64,000 nucleotides of DNA from UBA4427 sp045106235. Lineage in GTDB: Bacteria > Myxococcota_A > UBA9160 > UBA4427. Numbering within the stretch: the first letter of the stretch is position 1; the number at the start of each line of letters is the position of its first letter. The stretch is from positions 124,001 to 188,000 of the forward strand of contig JBGCEJ010000008.1 in NCBI GenBank assembly GCA_045106235.1, written 5' to 3'. Positions 16,945-24,870 of the stretch are shown in pieces. The position numbers were made by a program, and so were the translations under genes. Under the pieces are notes generated by a model, which worked only from the letters and a program-made list of their open reading frames with translations, had not been told where the DNA came from and ran no database searches.

Positions 16945-17107
16945 ACCGTCCGAACATAACCCGGATCGCGCCGCAGGTCGGCCGCACCTGCTCAAGCACT
17001 TCCGGCGAGTTGCCGAAAAGTTAGAAGAGCCCGCGGGAAGGGCAGTGGGCCACGCCAAATCATTCAATGAACGGAAACAAGATATCGACGATTGAGGGGG
17101 AGTGAAA

Positions 17108-17752
17108 ATGACAAGCATGCAGTGTGGGAAAAGGGTGTTGGGGCTCATCGTCAGCGGGCTCTGGGCCGCTGGGCTACTCGGAGCGGGAAGCGCGATGGCC
17201 GAGGATTACGAGAGCGGATTCGGGTTTCAAATCTCGGTGCCCGAAGTTTGGCTCGTTCTCACGCGGCATGAGGTGGCCGAAAAATCGGACACGCTGCTTT
17301 CCCCGAACGGTCCGAGCGCTTTGGCATCGATCCCGCGCGAAATGCGTCATTCGGTCTTCGAGCGCATCGCCGCAGGTGAGCTCGAAGTCTTCTATCGCCA
17401 GGACGGAATCGAAGACGAGTTCATCGATAACGTAAACGTCATGATGCAGCCGTCGCCGCTCCCCGCGAACGCCGAGCAGCTCGCGACGATCTGTATGCTT
17501 CTCCCCGAAGAGTTCTCGAAAATTTTTGGGCGTCCGATCGGAATGGAAGCCTGCGAAATTCGCGATGTCGTCGATCATCGTGCGCTCTACCTCCAGTTCG
17601 ACGGCGCAATTCCAGGGACGACGACTTTGCAATATCAGCTGGCGCGAGGACGGAATGCGACGCTGGTTCTGACCGCGACGGCGCCGACGACGAACGTGCC
17701 CCGAATGATGGGCGAGTTCGAAGATATGGTTTCCTCGATCCGGCGGCAGTAG
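17108..17752 (+). CDS. Exported hypothetical protein
   Basis: A 214-residue protein with a clear Sec signal peptide: a basic start, the hydrophobic core VLGLIVSGLWAAGLLGAGSA and a likely cleavage after AMA before EDYES. The mature part begins GFGFQISVPEVWLVLTRHEV and continues with a mixed alpha/beta domain that resembles no family I can name. Its ATG at 17108 follows GAGGGGGAGTG. It is divergent from the RegB gene and convergent with the MATE gene (24-base gap), so it has its own promoter and could be RegA-controlled (inference from position only). Confidence 0.75.
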   Translation: MTSMQCGKRVLGLIVSGLWAAGLLGAGSAMAEDYESGFGFQISVPEVWLVLTRHEVAEKSDTLLSPNGPSALASIPREMRHSVFERIAAGELEVFYRQDGIEDEFIDNVNVMMQPSPLPANAEQLATICMLLPEEFSKIFGRPIGMEACEIRDVVDHRALYLQFDGAIPGTTTLQYQLARGRNATLVLTATAPTTNVPRMMGEFEDMVSSIRRQ

Positions 17753-17776
17753 CGCTAGGCGTCGTATCGCGACCGA

Positions 17777-19150
17777 CTAACGGGTCTCTACGCGGAGTTC
17801 CGAGAGCGGCCTCTGGCTCGTTCGATGCACCCATACGCAAAGCATGAGGGCGACGCCGCCTATGCCCGCGGCGAGTCCCCACCAAATCCCGACGAGCCCC
17901 ATGCCGCCCGGGAACGCGAATCCGTAGGCGAGGGGCAATCCGATCACGTAGAAGCCGATCAGGTTCACGATGGCGCCCGCCTGGGGTCGCCCCATTCCCC
18001 GCATCAGCCCGCCGCCCACGACCTGGAGTCCGTCCGCGATCTGGAATGCCCCCGCAATCGGGAGTAGCAGCGCCGCTAGAGCCACAACCTCTGCATCCGC
18101 GATGTAGAAGCCTGGAAGCACGTTGCGGTAAAGAACCATGATCACCGCAGCGATCGTCATGACGCCGCCGCCCATGAAGAGCCCCGTGCGTGAGGCAACG
18201 CGGAGTTGTGTCGCGTTGCCTGCCCCGATGAGGTTGCCCACCCGGGCCCCCGCCCCAATTGCGACACCAAGGGGGAACATGAAAGTGAGGCTGGCCATGT
18301 TCATCACGACTTGATGTGCCGCGAGCTCCGCCACACCCATCCACCCCACCATCAGCATGGCCAGCGTAAAGGCATTGGCCTCAAGGGCGAGTTGGACACC
18401 GACGGGAAGCCCGAGGCGGAGGAAACGCCCGAGCCCTGCGAGTTCGAAAGACTGCCGATCCCAGCGCCGCCAGGCACCTTCGTGCAGCCGGAAGAATCGC
18501 ATCCAAAGCCAGAGTCCGAGAGGCAGGAGGAGATTCGTGATGCCCGTGGCGATCCCGGCTCCGAACAGACCCAAGGGCTCGACGCCGAGATGTCCAAAGA
18601 TGAAGACCCAGTTCAGGAAGACGTTCATGAGATTTCCGACGAGCATGATCCACATCGCTGGCCGCGTAATGCCGCGTCCCGCGAGATACTGACGCAGGGC
18701 GATGAAGAGCAGAAAGCCAAGCGCGCTCGGGAGCCGCGCGATCATGTAAATCTGAGTCAGCGCGGCGACCTCGGGATCCTGGCCGAGCCATTCGAGCAGA
18801 GGTCCCGTCACCGACCAAACGCACATCAGCGGAACCGAGATGAGGAGCGCGAGCACGAGCCCTCTCTGCAGGGCGAGCGCGACGCCTTCGTGGTCCCCCG
18901 CGCCATGGGCTTGGGAGACGATTGGGTCCATGCCGTGGACGATGCCCTGAGCGAGCGAGCTCGAGGACCAGACCCATGTGCTTGCGATCGCTGCGGCCGC
19001 CAGCTCAGTCACGCCCACCCGCGCGATCATCATCGTGTCGACCACGCCCATCATCATGCTCCCGACCTGGGCGAGTGCGATGGGGGCGGAAAGCGAAAAA
19101 AGCGTGCGGAACTCGCTTTGCTCGGCATTGGGGTTTTCGAGAGCGGGCAT
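17777..19150 (-). CDS. MATE family multidrug efflux transporter
   Basis: A 457-residue inner-membrane protein with 12 predicted helices in two homologous halves. The first half opens LFSLSAPIALAQVGSMMMGVVDTMMIARVG, the typical NorM/DinF-like entry where the VDT region lies in helix 1, and continues with QGIVHGMDPIVSQAHGAGDHE. The second half has GLPVGVQLALEANAFTLAMLM and GVAIGAGARVGNLIGAGNA. MATE pumps export cationic drugs or metabolites using Na+ or H+ gradients. The substrate is not evident. It is transcribed alone, divergent from the cupredoxin-like gene downstream in coordinates. Confidence 0.92.
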   Translation of the reverse strand: MPALENPNAEQSEFRTLFSLSAPIALAQVGSMMMGVVDTMMIARVGVTELAAAAIASTWVWSSSSLAQGIVHGMDPIVSQAHGAGDHEGVALALQRGLVLALLISVPLMCVWSVTGPLLEWLGQDPEVAALTQIYMIARLPSALGFLLFIALRQYLAGRGITRPAMWIMLVGNLMNVFLNWVFIFGHLGVEPLGLFGAGIATGITNLLLPLGLWLWMRFFRLHEGAWRRWDRQSFELAGLGRFLRLGLPVGVQLALEANAFTLAMLMVGWMGVAELAAHQVVMNMASLTFMFPLGVAIGAGARVGNLIGAGNATQLRVASRTGLFMGGGVMTIAAVIMVLYRNVLPGFYIADAEVVALAALLLPIAGAFQIADGLQVVGGGLMRGMGRPQAGAIVNLIGFYVIGLPLAYGFAFPGGMGLVGIWWGLAAGIGGVALMLCVWVHRTSQRPLSELRVETR

Positions 19151-19325
19151 CTTGACTCTCTAGCGCGAGGCGCAGCGGGCGGACGTGAAGTGGCCCGGAG
19201 CCGCCTATGCGACGAAGGCCATAGGGACTGCCACAAGAAGGTGCGCAGAGGCTACTCGTCTCGACGCATGCTGGCGATGCCTCTAGAGTCCAAACAGCTT
19301 GAGACCGATCAGGAGGAAAATGATC

Positions 19326-19679
19326 ATGACCGGAAACCGAATTCAGCAGCGCTGCGCGACGGTTTTCCTCGCGGCCGCCTTCATTCTGGGCATCGCGGGA
19401 TCTGCCGCAGCCCACGGCCCGACCGTGAAGGTAAGCCACGGGGAGATGAAGCCCGCCCTGCTCAACTTGTACGTCGGCACGACCGTGCATTTCACCAATA
19501 CGGTCTCGATGCCGGGCGGTCATGTCGTGGTGGACGAGGGCGGAACCCTCGAGAGTCCCGCTCTGCTCGAGCCCGGCGACGGCTGGCACTACACCTTCGA
19601 AAACGAAGGCACCTACGAGATCTTCGTCAAGCAACATCCTGAGGCGAAGATGCGCATCGTCGTCGTGACGAAGCAGTAA
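19326..19679 (+). CDS. Secreted cupredoxin-like protein lacking the usual Cys ligand
   Basis: A 117-residue protein. It has a signal peptide (core VFLAAAFILGIAGSAAA, cleaved before HGPTVKV). The mature part follows a plastocyanin-like layout: LLNLYVGTTVHFTN, MPGGHVVVDEGG, and WHYTFENEGTYEIFVKQHPEAKMRIVVV. Typical cupredoxins have His...Cys-x2-4-His-x-Met; here the YEIFVKQHPEAKM end keeps His and Met but has no Cys, so a type-1 copper centre is unlikely as drawn. A type-2 or non-metal role is possible. ATG 19326 sits nine bases after AGGAGG; ATG 19320 is too close to it. Confidence 0.78.
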   Translation: MTGNRIQQRCATVFLAAAFILGIAGSAAAHGPTVKVSHGEMKPALLNLYVGTTVHFTNTVSMPGGHVVVDEGGTLESPALLEPGDGWHYTFENEGTYEIFVKQHPEAKMRIVVVTKQ

Positions 19680-19744
19680 GGCCGGACGAAGCGGTCAGAG
19701 CCGTCAGAGCGTTCGCGGGATTCGAGCCGAAGCCGCGAGCCCGT

Positions 19745-19969
19745 TCAGGCGTCTTCGTTGCGCGTCGAGATGCCGAAGTAAGTCGGGGTGTCGCCGAAGA
19801 CCTGGTCCGGATCGAGCAAAAGGTCGTAGGTCGCCGGCAATGTCGTTTGCGGCTTGGTCGCGCCATCGTCTTCGAGTTGCGAAAAGTCGAAGTCTTCGAT
19901 GCGCTGATAGAGCGCGTCCCAGACTTCTTGCGGGTCGTCCATATCGATTTCGATCGTCAGCTTGGCCAA
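19745..19969 (-). CDS. Small acidic hypothetical protein (TTG start)
   Basis: A 74-residue acidic protein beginning LAKLTIEIDMDDPQEVWDAL (first residue Met in vivo) and ending with YDLLLDPDQVFGDTPTYFGI. The TTG start at 19969 is set by a perfect AGGAGG seven bases upstream (spacer TCCCGA). A longer frame extends upstream to 20224 but has no ribosome-binding site and looks non-coding. No family recognised. It is convergent with the cupredoxin-like gene (65-base gap). Confidence 0.65.
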   Translation of the reverse strand: MAKLTIEIDMDDPQEVWDALYQRIEDFDFSQLEDDGATKPQTTLPATYDLLLDPDQVFGDTPTYFGISTRNEDA

Positions 19970-20307
19970 TCGGGACCTCCTGCTTCCCGCTTCCAGTGGA
20001 TGGGCGGGATCTGCTCTCGTTTTCAGATGATCTGATGCTTCGTGGCGCTGGTTTCCTGATGGGTGGCGAAAATGTCGCGATGCATTGAGTGTGCGGAAAA
20101 ATGCCCATTCCTTGGGCAATGCGCCGTCGCTCACTCCAGAATCTACGGGATTCGACTCAATACACAAGCAGAGCTGCAGTGAGCCTGCGGGTGTGTTGCT
20201 CTCCATACATGATCGTCCAATCAACTAAAAATATCCGTGAGACGGAACACCTTCGTTTCTGACGCCAAATTGGGAAACCTTTTTCCCACTGAATCCGTAG
20301 AGTCTGT
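19970..20307. other. Divergent intergenic region, AT-richer
   Basis: A 338-base gap between the small acidic gene (minus) and a TetR gene (plus). It is noticeably AT-richer between 20190 and 20305 and should hold promoters for both. TTGCTC near 20190 and AATCAA about 17 bases later could be a promoter, at low confidence. It contains one clear palindrome at 20272-20287, listed separately. Confidence 0.5.
20272..20287. promoter_or_regulatory. Palindrome GGGAAA-N4-TTTCCC before a TetR gene, candidate operator
   Basis: GGGAAA CCTT TTTCCC is a perfect inverted repeat (six-base arms, four-base spacer) ending 20 bases before the TetR start at 20308. TetR proteins usually repress from such palindromes near their own start, so autoregulation is a reasonable guess. 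There is no second copy that I could find in this window. Confidence 0.4.
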
Positions 20308-21141
20308 ATGATGAAAGACATGACGCATACTCCCTCAGCCGCTAATTCGAATCTCAGTTCAACCCATGCCCAGGACAAGCAGGGGGTGCCCGAGGTGCTG
20401 CTCGTTGATCAGAGCGGGGGCGTCGCGCAGGAGCGAAAAACAAACGGCGTCCCGAAAACGGCGAAAGAGCCCGCGGCGGGGGAAGACGTGTTGGTCGACC
20501 AGGGCGGACGGCCCCTCGGTCCGCGCGCGCTCCAGACCCGCTCGAAGATTCTTGAAGCGACGGTTGAGCTGCTCGACCAGAAACCGCTGCGTGATCTACG
20601 CGTCATCGACATCGCCCGCCGGATCGGTTCCTCGCCCGCGACCTTCTATCAATATTTCAAGGACGTCGAGGATGTGATCCTGCATCTCGCATCCGAGGTC
20701 TCTGAGTTCACGCCCGAGATCGTGGAGCTGATTAAGGGAGATTGGAGCGGGGCGGACGGTCATGCGCGAGGACGGCGCGTCGCCGAAGTCGTGATTAACC
20801 ATTGGGACCGCTTCGCGCCGATTCTGCGCGTTCGAAACAACGCCTCTGATGAAGGGGATCAGCGTTTTCGCGATGTCCGCATGCAGGCGATGATGCCCAT
20901 GGTCGACGCTTTTTCGGCTCTGATTCGAACGTCGCATGAGGCCGCTCGCGCCGAGGCCAACGAATCCGACGAATGGTCGGGCGGGCGCCTTGATCCGATG
21001 TACGGCGCCATGGCGCTCACATCGGTCCTCGAACGACTCTCGATGTATCACGTAAGTCTCGAAGAGATGGGTGGTGCGCGCGAGGATCTCGTCGAAACGG
21101 TGGGGACGCTGCTTCAGACTTTGCTGACTTCGAAACGCTAG
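20308..21141 (+). CDS. TetR family regulator with long N-terminal extension
   Basis: A 277-residue protein. The helix-turn-helix is at about residues 77-125: ILEATVELLDQKPLRDLRVI, DIARRIGSSPATFYQYFKD. It is preceded by about 75 polar, probably disordered residues, unusual for TetR proteins (normally 10-30). Within the extension VLLVDQSGG and VLVDQGGRP form an imperfect internal repeat, the second one just before the HTH. The C-terminal domain is helical and ligand-binding by family logic. The start could be ATG 20308 or ATG 20320. A palindrome sits just upstream, consistent with self-regulation. Confidence 0.85.
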   Translation: MMKDMTHTPSAANSNLSSTHAQDKQGVPEVLLVDQSGGVAQERKTNGVPKTAKEPAAGEDVLVDQGGRPLGPRALQTRSKILEATVELLDQKPLRDLRVIDIARRIGSSPATFYQYFKDVEDVILHLASEVSEFTPEIVELIKGDWSGADGHARGRRVAEVVINHWDRFAPILRVRNNASDEGDQRFRDVRMQAMMPMVDAFSALIRTSHEAARAEANESDEWSGGRLDPMYGAMALTSVLERLSMYHVSLEEMGGAREDLVETVGTLLQTLLTSKR

Positions 21142-21172
21142 GCCGCGCCGACCGGAAGCGGAGGCCGGCCAC

Positions 21173-22087
21173 TTAGTTCTGTGTGCTGAAGACTTCCTCG
21201 TTGATCTTGACCGACGTCTCTGCGCGAAGCGAGTCGAGATATGCCCGCAGAGCTTCATCTCCGCGGCGGCGCTTTAGGTCCTGCTTGACGAGTGAAGCGA
21301 CTTCCTCGAGGGGAGGGGTCTCTGCCGGTTCGCGTTCGATCAGACGCGCGAGATACGCTCCGGCGTTGTTTTCGATGGGTTCACTCCACTCCCCGGTCCC
21401 GAGTCCGTCCAGCGTTTTCAGCACCGTCGGGCCCACGTAGTCGCGAAGCTTGCTTGCGGGCAGCAAGACGTTAGGCGGCGGCGAGACCTGTGCGTCGGCG
21501 AGCTCGTTCTGAATTTCAGCGACGTTCTCTCCGCTCTTGAGTCGGTCGATGGCCCTGCTCGCGCGGCGCATCGCAACCTCGCCTTTCGCAACATCGGACC
21601 GCTTCGAGAAAAAGAGTGTCTCCGCCCGGAGTCGTCCGGGTCTCGTGAAGAAGTCCTTGTTCTCCTCGAAATGCGCGCGGACATCCTTTTCGGTGGGTTC
21701 GGTCTGGTCTGCTTCACTGACGACGGAATCGATCAGCCCGGAAGTGAGGTCGCCGCGCACCCGTCGGTCGACGACAGCCAGGCCGAGGTCGAGTGCTCGC
21801 TGAACCAGGAGTTCTTCATCGACCATGCGGTCAAGCACCCGTCTGCGAACGACATCATCAACGGGGTTGCGCAGATCCTTCTCGACCCCCGCGAGCACCC
21901 GGAGATAGTCGACGCGCCGAATCGTGCGATCCCCCACGACGGCGGCTGCCTCCGACGGCAGAACGTTCGCTTCCCCTCTCTTTTCGAGGAGCCCGAAAGT
22001 GGCGATCGCGAGTCCGATCGCGGCCCCCGCAAAAAGCAGCCAAGGCGTTCGTGTTTCAGGGGCTGTATCGGTTTTCGGGGCGGCCAG
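21173..22087 (-). CDS. Membrane-anchored PpiC-type (parvulin) peptidyl-prolyl isomerase, CTG start
   Basis: A 304-residue protein. The C-terminal region (VRAHFEENKDFFTRPGRLRA, FSKRSDVAKGEVAMRRA, and GTGEWSEPIENNAGAYLARL) is a parvulin-type folding-factor domain, preceded by a SurA-like helical region with RRVLDRMVDEELLVQRAL. Reading upstream of GTG 21937, the frame stays open and encodes WLLFAGAAIGLAIATFGLL, a clear membrane anchor. The only usable start before the in-frame TAG is CTG 22087, which sits seven bases after AGGAG. Starting at GTG 21937 would drop the anchor and lack a ribosome-binding site. It would fold proteins at the periplasmic face. Confidence 0.78.
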   Translation of the reverse strand: MAAPKTDTAPETRTPWLLFAGAAIGLAIATFGLLEKRGEANVLPSEAAAVVGDRTIRRVDYLRVLAGVEKDLRNPVDDVVRRRVLDRMVDEELLVQRALDLGLAVVDRRVRGDLTSGLIDSVVSEADQTEPTEKDVRAHFEENKDFFTRPGRLRAETLFFSKRSDVAKGEVAMRRASRAIDRLKSGENVAEIQNELADAQVSPPPNVLLPASKLRDYVGPTVLKTLDGLGTGEWSEPIENNAGAYLARLIEREPAETPPLEEVASLVKQDLKRRRGDEALRAYLDSLRAETSVKINEEVFSTQN

Positions 22088-22294
22088 AGGAGTTCTCCTG
22101 TCTGGAAACGAGGCGCGTTGAGCCCTCGAAAGTACAGCGCCGGAGCATAACCCAGGCGGGCCTGCGGGATCCTATGGAGACCGATTCGTGCAGCGGGTCG
22201 GCGGACTGCGGGTTCGAAGCATCGGGCTCGCGGACTGGCTTTGTCCAAACTAGGCTCGACGCGTCGATATCGCCCGCCACTCAAGGAACGCGTC

Positions 22295-23794
22295 ATGCAT
22301 TTGAATCTTGGATCGATCCTGCTCGCTAGTGCCAATGAGACCCCTGATGCAGAGGTCCTCCGCGCCGGTGAACTGAGAATGACGTATGCAGAACTGGATC
22401 GCGCTGTGCGCGGTGTCGCGACTCGACTCATCGAGCGCGGCATCAAGCCGGGTGACAAGGTGGCGTTGCTGGTGCCGAATGTTCCCGAGTTCACGATCGC
22501 GTACTTCGGAATTCTTTACGCGGGCGCCACGGTCGTGCCGATCAACGTTCTCGCCGCCGCGCCTGAAGTGACCTATTTCCTCGAGGATTCGGGCGCCCGG
22601 ATGCTGATCGTCCATCCCCTCTTCGAAGCGCCCGGTCGCGAAGGCGCCGCGCCGCTTTCTCTGCCCGTGGTGATGGCGATTTCGAGCGAAGGCGAAGACA
22701 CGATCGGCGGCTTTGCCCAGGCCGATCCGATTGACGTGCCCCATCCGACTTCACCGCAGGATACGGCCGTAATTCTCTACACCTCAGGGACGACCGGAAA
22801 GCCGAAGGGCGCGGAACTCACGCATTCCAATCTGCTCTTGAACTGTGCGGTGGTGGTCGCGAAGATCGCGCCGCCGTCGGAAACGCCGCATCGTGCGATG
22901 GCGACGCTGCCCCTCTTCCATACCTTCGGGCAGACCGTGATCCAGAACGGGATGATCGCGACGGGCGGCAGCTTTACGCTTCTTGCTCGCTTTACGCCGG
23001 AAGACGCGTTTGAATTGATTGAGCGTGATCGCCTCACGCTCTTTGCGGGTGTGCCGACGATGTATTTCGCGCTTCTGCATCATCGCGGCGATCGAGCGTT
23101 TGATGTTTCGAGCTTGCAGATGTGTATGACGGGGGGTGCGCCCATGCCCGTCGAAGTTCTGAATGCTTTCGAGGAGAAGTTCAACGTCGAAGTCTATGAG
23201 GGGTTCGGCCTTTCGGAGACGTCCCCGATCTCGAGTTTTGGCATGCGAGGTAAGCCGCGAAAAGCCGGCTCGATCGGTTATCCCGCCTGGGGCATCGAGA
23301 TGCAGATTGTCGATGATGACGATCATCCCTTGCCTCAGGGCGAGCGCGGTGAGATTTGTATTCGCGGGCATAACATCATGAAGGGATATCTGAACCGTCC
23401 TGAAGCCACCGCCGAAGCACTCAAGAACGGTTGGTTTCATTCCGGGGATATCGGATATGTCGATGAGGACGGCTGCTACTGGATCGTCGATCGCAAGAAG
23501 GACATGATCTTGCGCGGCGGGTTCAACGTTTATCCGCGCGAAGTAGAAGAGGTGCTCTACGAGCACGAGGATGTCGTCGAGGCGGCCGTGATTGGGATTC
23601 CTCACGAGAGTCACGGCGAAGAAGTGAAAGCCGTTGTGGCCCTCGCCGAAAACGCCAAAGCGACCGCGGATGATCTTCAGGCTTTCTGCAAGGATCGACT
23701 GGCGGCGTATAAGTACCCGCGCGTCGTTGAGATCATCGCGGAACTGCCGAAGGGCCCGACGGGCAAGATCTTGAAGCGCGAGCTCCGGGACTAG
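22295..23794 (+). CDS. Long-chain fatty acid-CoA ligase (AMP-binding)
   Basis: A 499-residue acyl-CoA synthetase. The AMP-binding P-loop-like motif is ILYTSGTTGKPKGAELTH (near residue 160), with YEGFGLSETSPISSF as the adenylate-binding region, GWFHSGDIGYVDEDGCYWI as the hinge motif and DRKKDMILRGGFNVYPREVE with the usual C-terminal catalytic Lys in PKGPTGKILKRELR. It makes acyl-AMP, then acyl-CoA. ATG 22295 follows CAAGGAACG; a TTG 18 codons earlier is less likely. It sits in a separate transcription unit, divergent from the parvulin gene. Chain length is unknown. Confidence 0.92.
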   Translation: MHLNLGSILLASANETPDAEVLRAGELRMTYAELDRAVRGVATRLIERGIKPGDKVALLVPNVPEFTIAYFGILYAGATVVPINVLAAAPEVTYFLEDSGARMLIVHPLFEAPGREGAAPLSLPVVMAISSEGEDTIGGFAQADPIDVPHPTSPQDTAVILYTSGTTGKPKGAELTHSNLLLNCAVVVAKIAPPSETPHRAMATLPLFHTFGQTVIQNGMIATGGSFTLLARFTPEDAFELIERDRLTLFAGVPTMYFALLHHRGDRAFDVSSLQMCMTGGAPMPVEVLNAFEEKFNVEVYEGFGLSETSPISSFGMRGKPRKAGSIGYPAWGIEMQIVDDDDHPLPQGERGEICIRGHNIMKGYLNRPEATAEALKNGWFHSGDIGYVDEDGCYWIVDRKKDMILRGGFNVYPREVEEVLYEHEDVVEAAVIGIPHESHGEEVKAVVALAENAKATADDLQAFCKDRLAAYKYPRVVEIIAELPKGPTGKILKRELRD

Positions 23795-24233
23795 AGCGCC
23801 AACGCTTTCCCCGGGCGCGTCTCGAACTCCAGCTTCGGCCCCAGCACGGACATGTCGACTCCGTGCCGCCCCTTGTGTCACCCCTTGCACTGCCCCGCAG
23901 GGCGGTGCTGCGTGATGATTTTCGCCTTTTATTCGCAATTCGTGACCGATCTTGTCACAGCGAGTTCTTAAGGTGGAGTCATCGGGCAATCGCACTCCCC
24001 CAGGTGGGATTGTTCGGGATCTCGCGGGGTGCGGGGTTGACGGGGCGGAAGCCTCTTTGCACCCGCACTCCGCGTGGTTCTGGGTCTTCTTCTGATTCTG
24101 AAGTGCTCTCCTGAAAAGGGCGAAGAGCGCGAAGGCATGGCAGCGAAGAGCCGGACGCGATGGGCTGGCAGACAGGTCGGCAGACAGACAGACCGACCGA
24201 CGGAACGAACAGAACGGAAATGAGGGAAACAAA
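23795..24233. other. Non-coding stretch with a tetranucleotide-like repeat tract
   Basis: A 439-base stretch with no convincing gene. From about 24167 to 24217 it becomes a four-base periodic tract (GGCA GACA, GACC GACC GACG, GAAC GAAC). The rest has no recognised hairpin, RNA or promoter. The tract ends just before the ribosome-binding site of the next gene. Confidence 0.55.
24167..24217 (+). repeat. Degenerate 4-bp (GACA/GACC/GAAC) tandem repeat
   Basis: About twelve degenerate four-base units (GGCA, GACA, GACC, GACG, GAAC) run in tandem immediately upstream of the gene at 24234. Such tracts are prone to slippage and could alter leader length. Confidence 0.65.
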
Positions 24234-24734
24234 ATGACAGTAAGAGAAGCGACCTGGCGTTCCACTCACGCAAACTCCACTGCACCCTCATCAGTTCTTC
24301 CAAACGCGGCGCCGTCTTCCAGTCGGTCACCTGCGACGTCGGCGAGGTCTTCCGAGCGCGCCCAGCCGCAGGGGGGCCCTGGACGGGCCAGGGCGCGCGT
24401 GCTCTCGCGCAGCCGTGGGCGGCTTGCGAGCGCGCGTGACCGGAAGCGGCTCCAGGAACGAGAATTTGCGGAGCGAAACCGCGTGGAAGAGATGTTGGCC
24501 ACGGCTCCGCTTTCGCTGCCCGAGGAGCCGTCTCGGCTGCGGGTTGTCCCGGTCTCGGCTTGCCCGGTCTGTGCGAGTTCAAAAGTCGTATGCGATGACG
24601 TGATGAGTTCCGGTCTGCTTCGACTCTCGGAATGCCTCCACTGCGACCATCGCTGGACGCATCGACCTCGTGCACGCTGGAACGAGATCGGGGCGGGTAT
24701 GAATCGGGGGCGCCCCGTGCTCACGCCGGTCTAG
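24234..24734 (+). CDS. Hypothetical protein with disordered basic N-terminus and C-terminal zinc ribbon
   Basis: A 166-residue protein. The first ~75 residues are Ser/Arg/Pro-rich and probably disordered. The second half carries CPVCASSKVVCDD (about residues 109-121) and CLHCDHRWTHRP (about residues 134-145), two CxxC pairs that look like a treble-clef or zinc ribbon. ATG 24234 follows ATGAGGGAAAC, a good ribosome-binding site. It lies alone before the arsA pair, preceded by the repeat tract. The ribbon recalls small nucleic-acid binders, but I cannot name a family. Confidence 0.6.
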   Translation: MTVREATWRSTHANSTAPSSVLPNAAPSSSRSPATSARSSERAQPQGGPGRARARVLSRSRGRLASARDRKRLQEREFAERNRVEEMLATAPLSLPEEPSRLRVVPVSACPVCASSKVVCDDVMSSGLLRLSECLHCDHRWTHRPRARWNEIGAGMNRGRPVLTPV

Positions 24735-24779
24735 GGCGATGCCCGCCTCTGCGCCTGCCTCTGTTGCTGCCCGCGCTTC

Positions 24780-24823
24780 TGGCCCCGCCCCCGCCCCCGC
24801 CTCCGCCCCCGTTCCCGCCCGCT
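24780..24823. repeat. CCCCCGCC tract, potential G-quadruplex on the minus strand
   Basis: Tandem CCCCCG units in the 136-base gap between 24734 and the arsA gene at 24871. The minus strand has at least five runs of three to five G with short loops, meeting the usual G-quadruplex pattern. It lies about 50-90 bases upstream of the arsA start, in the likely promoter or leader. Confidence 0.7.
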
Positions 24824-24870
24824 AGGCGAGAATGACCGCCGAAGGCCTCCCGACGTGATAGCTTGAGCCA

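Noticed and set aside
18206..19642. Long plus-strand frame through the MATE gene and cupredoxin start
   Set aside because: It reads His/Asp/Glu-rich nonsense over a well-formed 12-helix transporter on the other strand.
22784..24265. A ~490-codon open frame antisense to the acyl-CoA ligase
   Set aside because: The opposite strand encodes an intact AMP-binding enzyme; the antisense product is compositionally odd.
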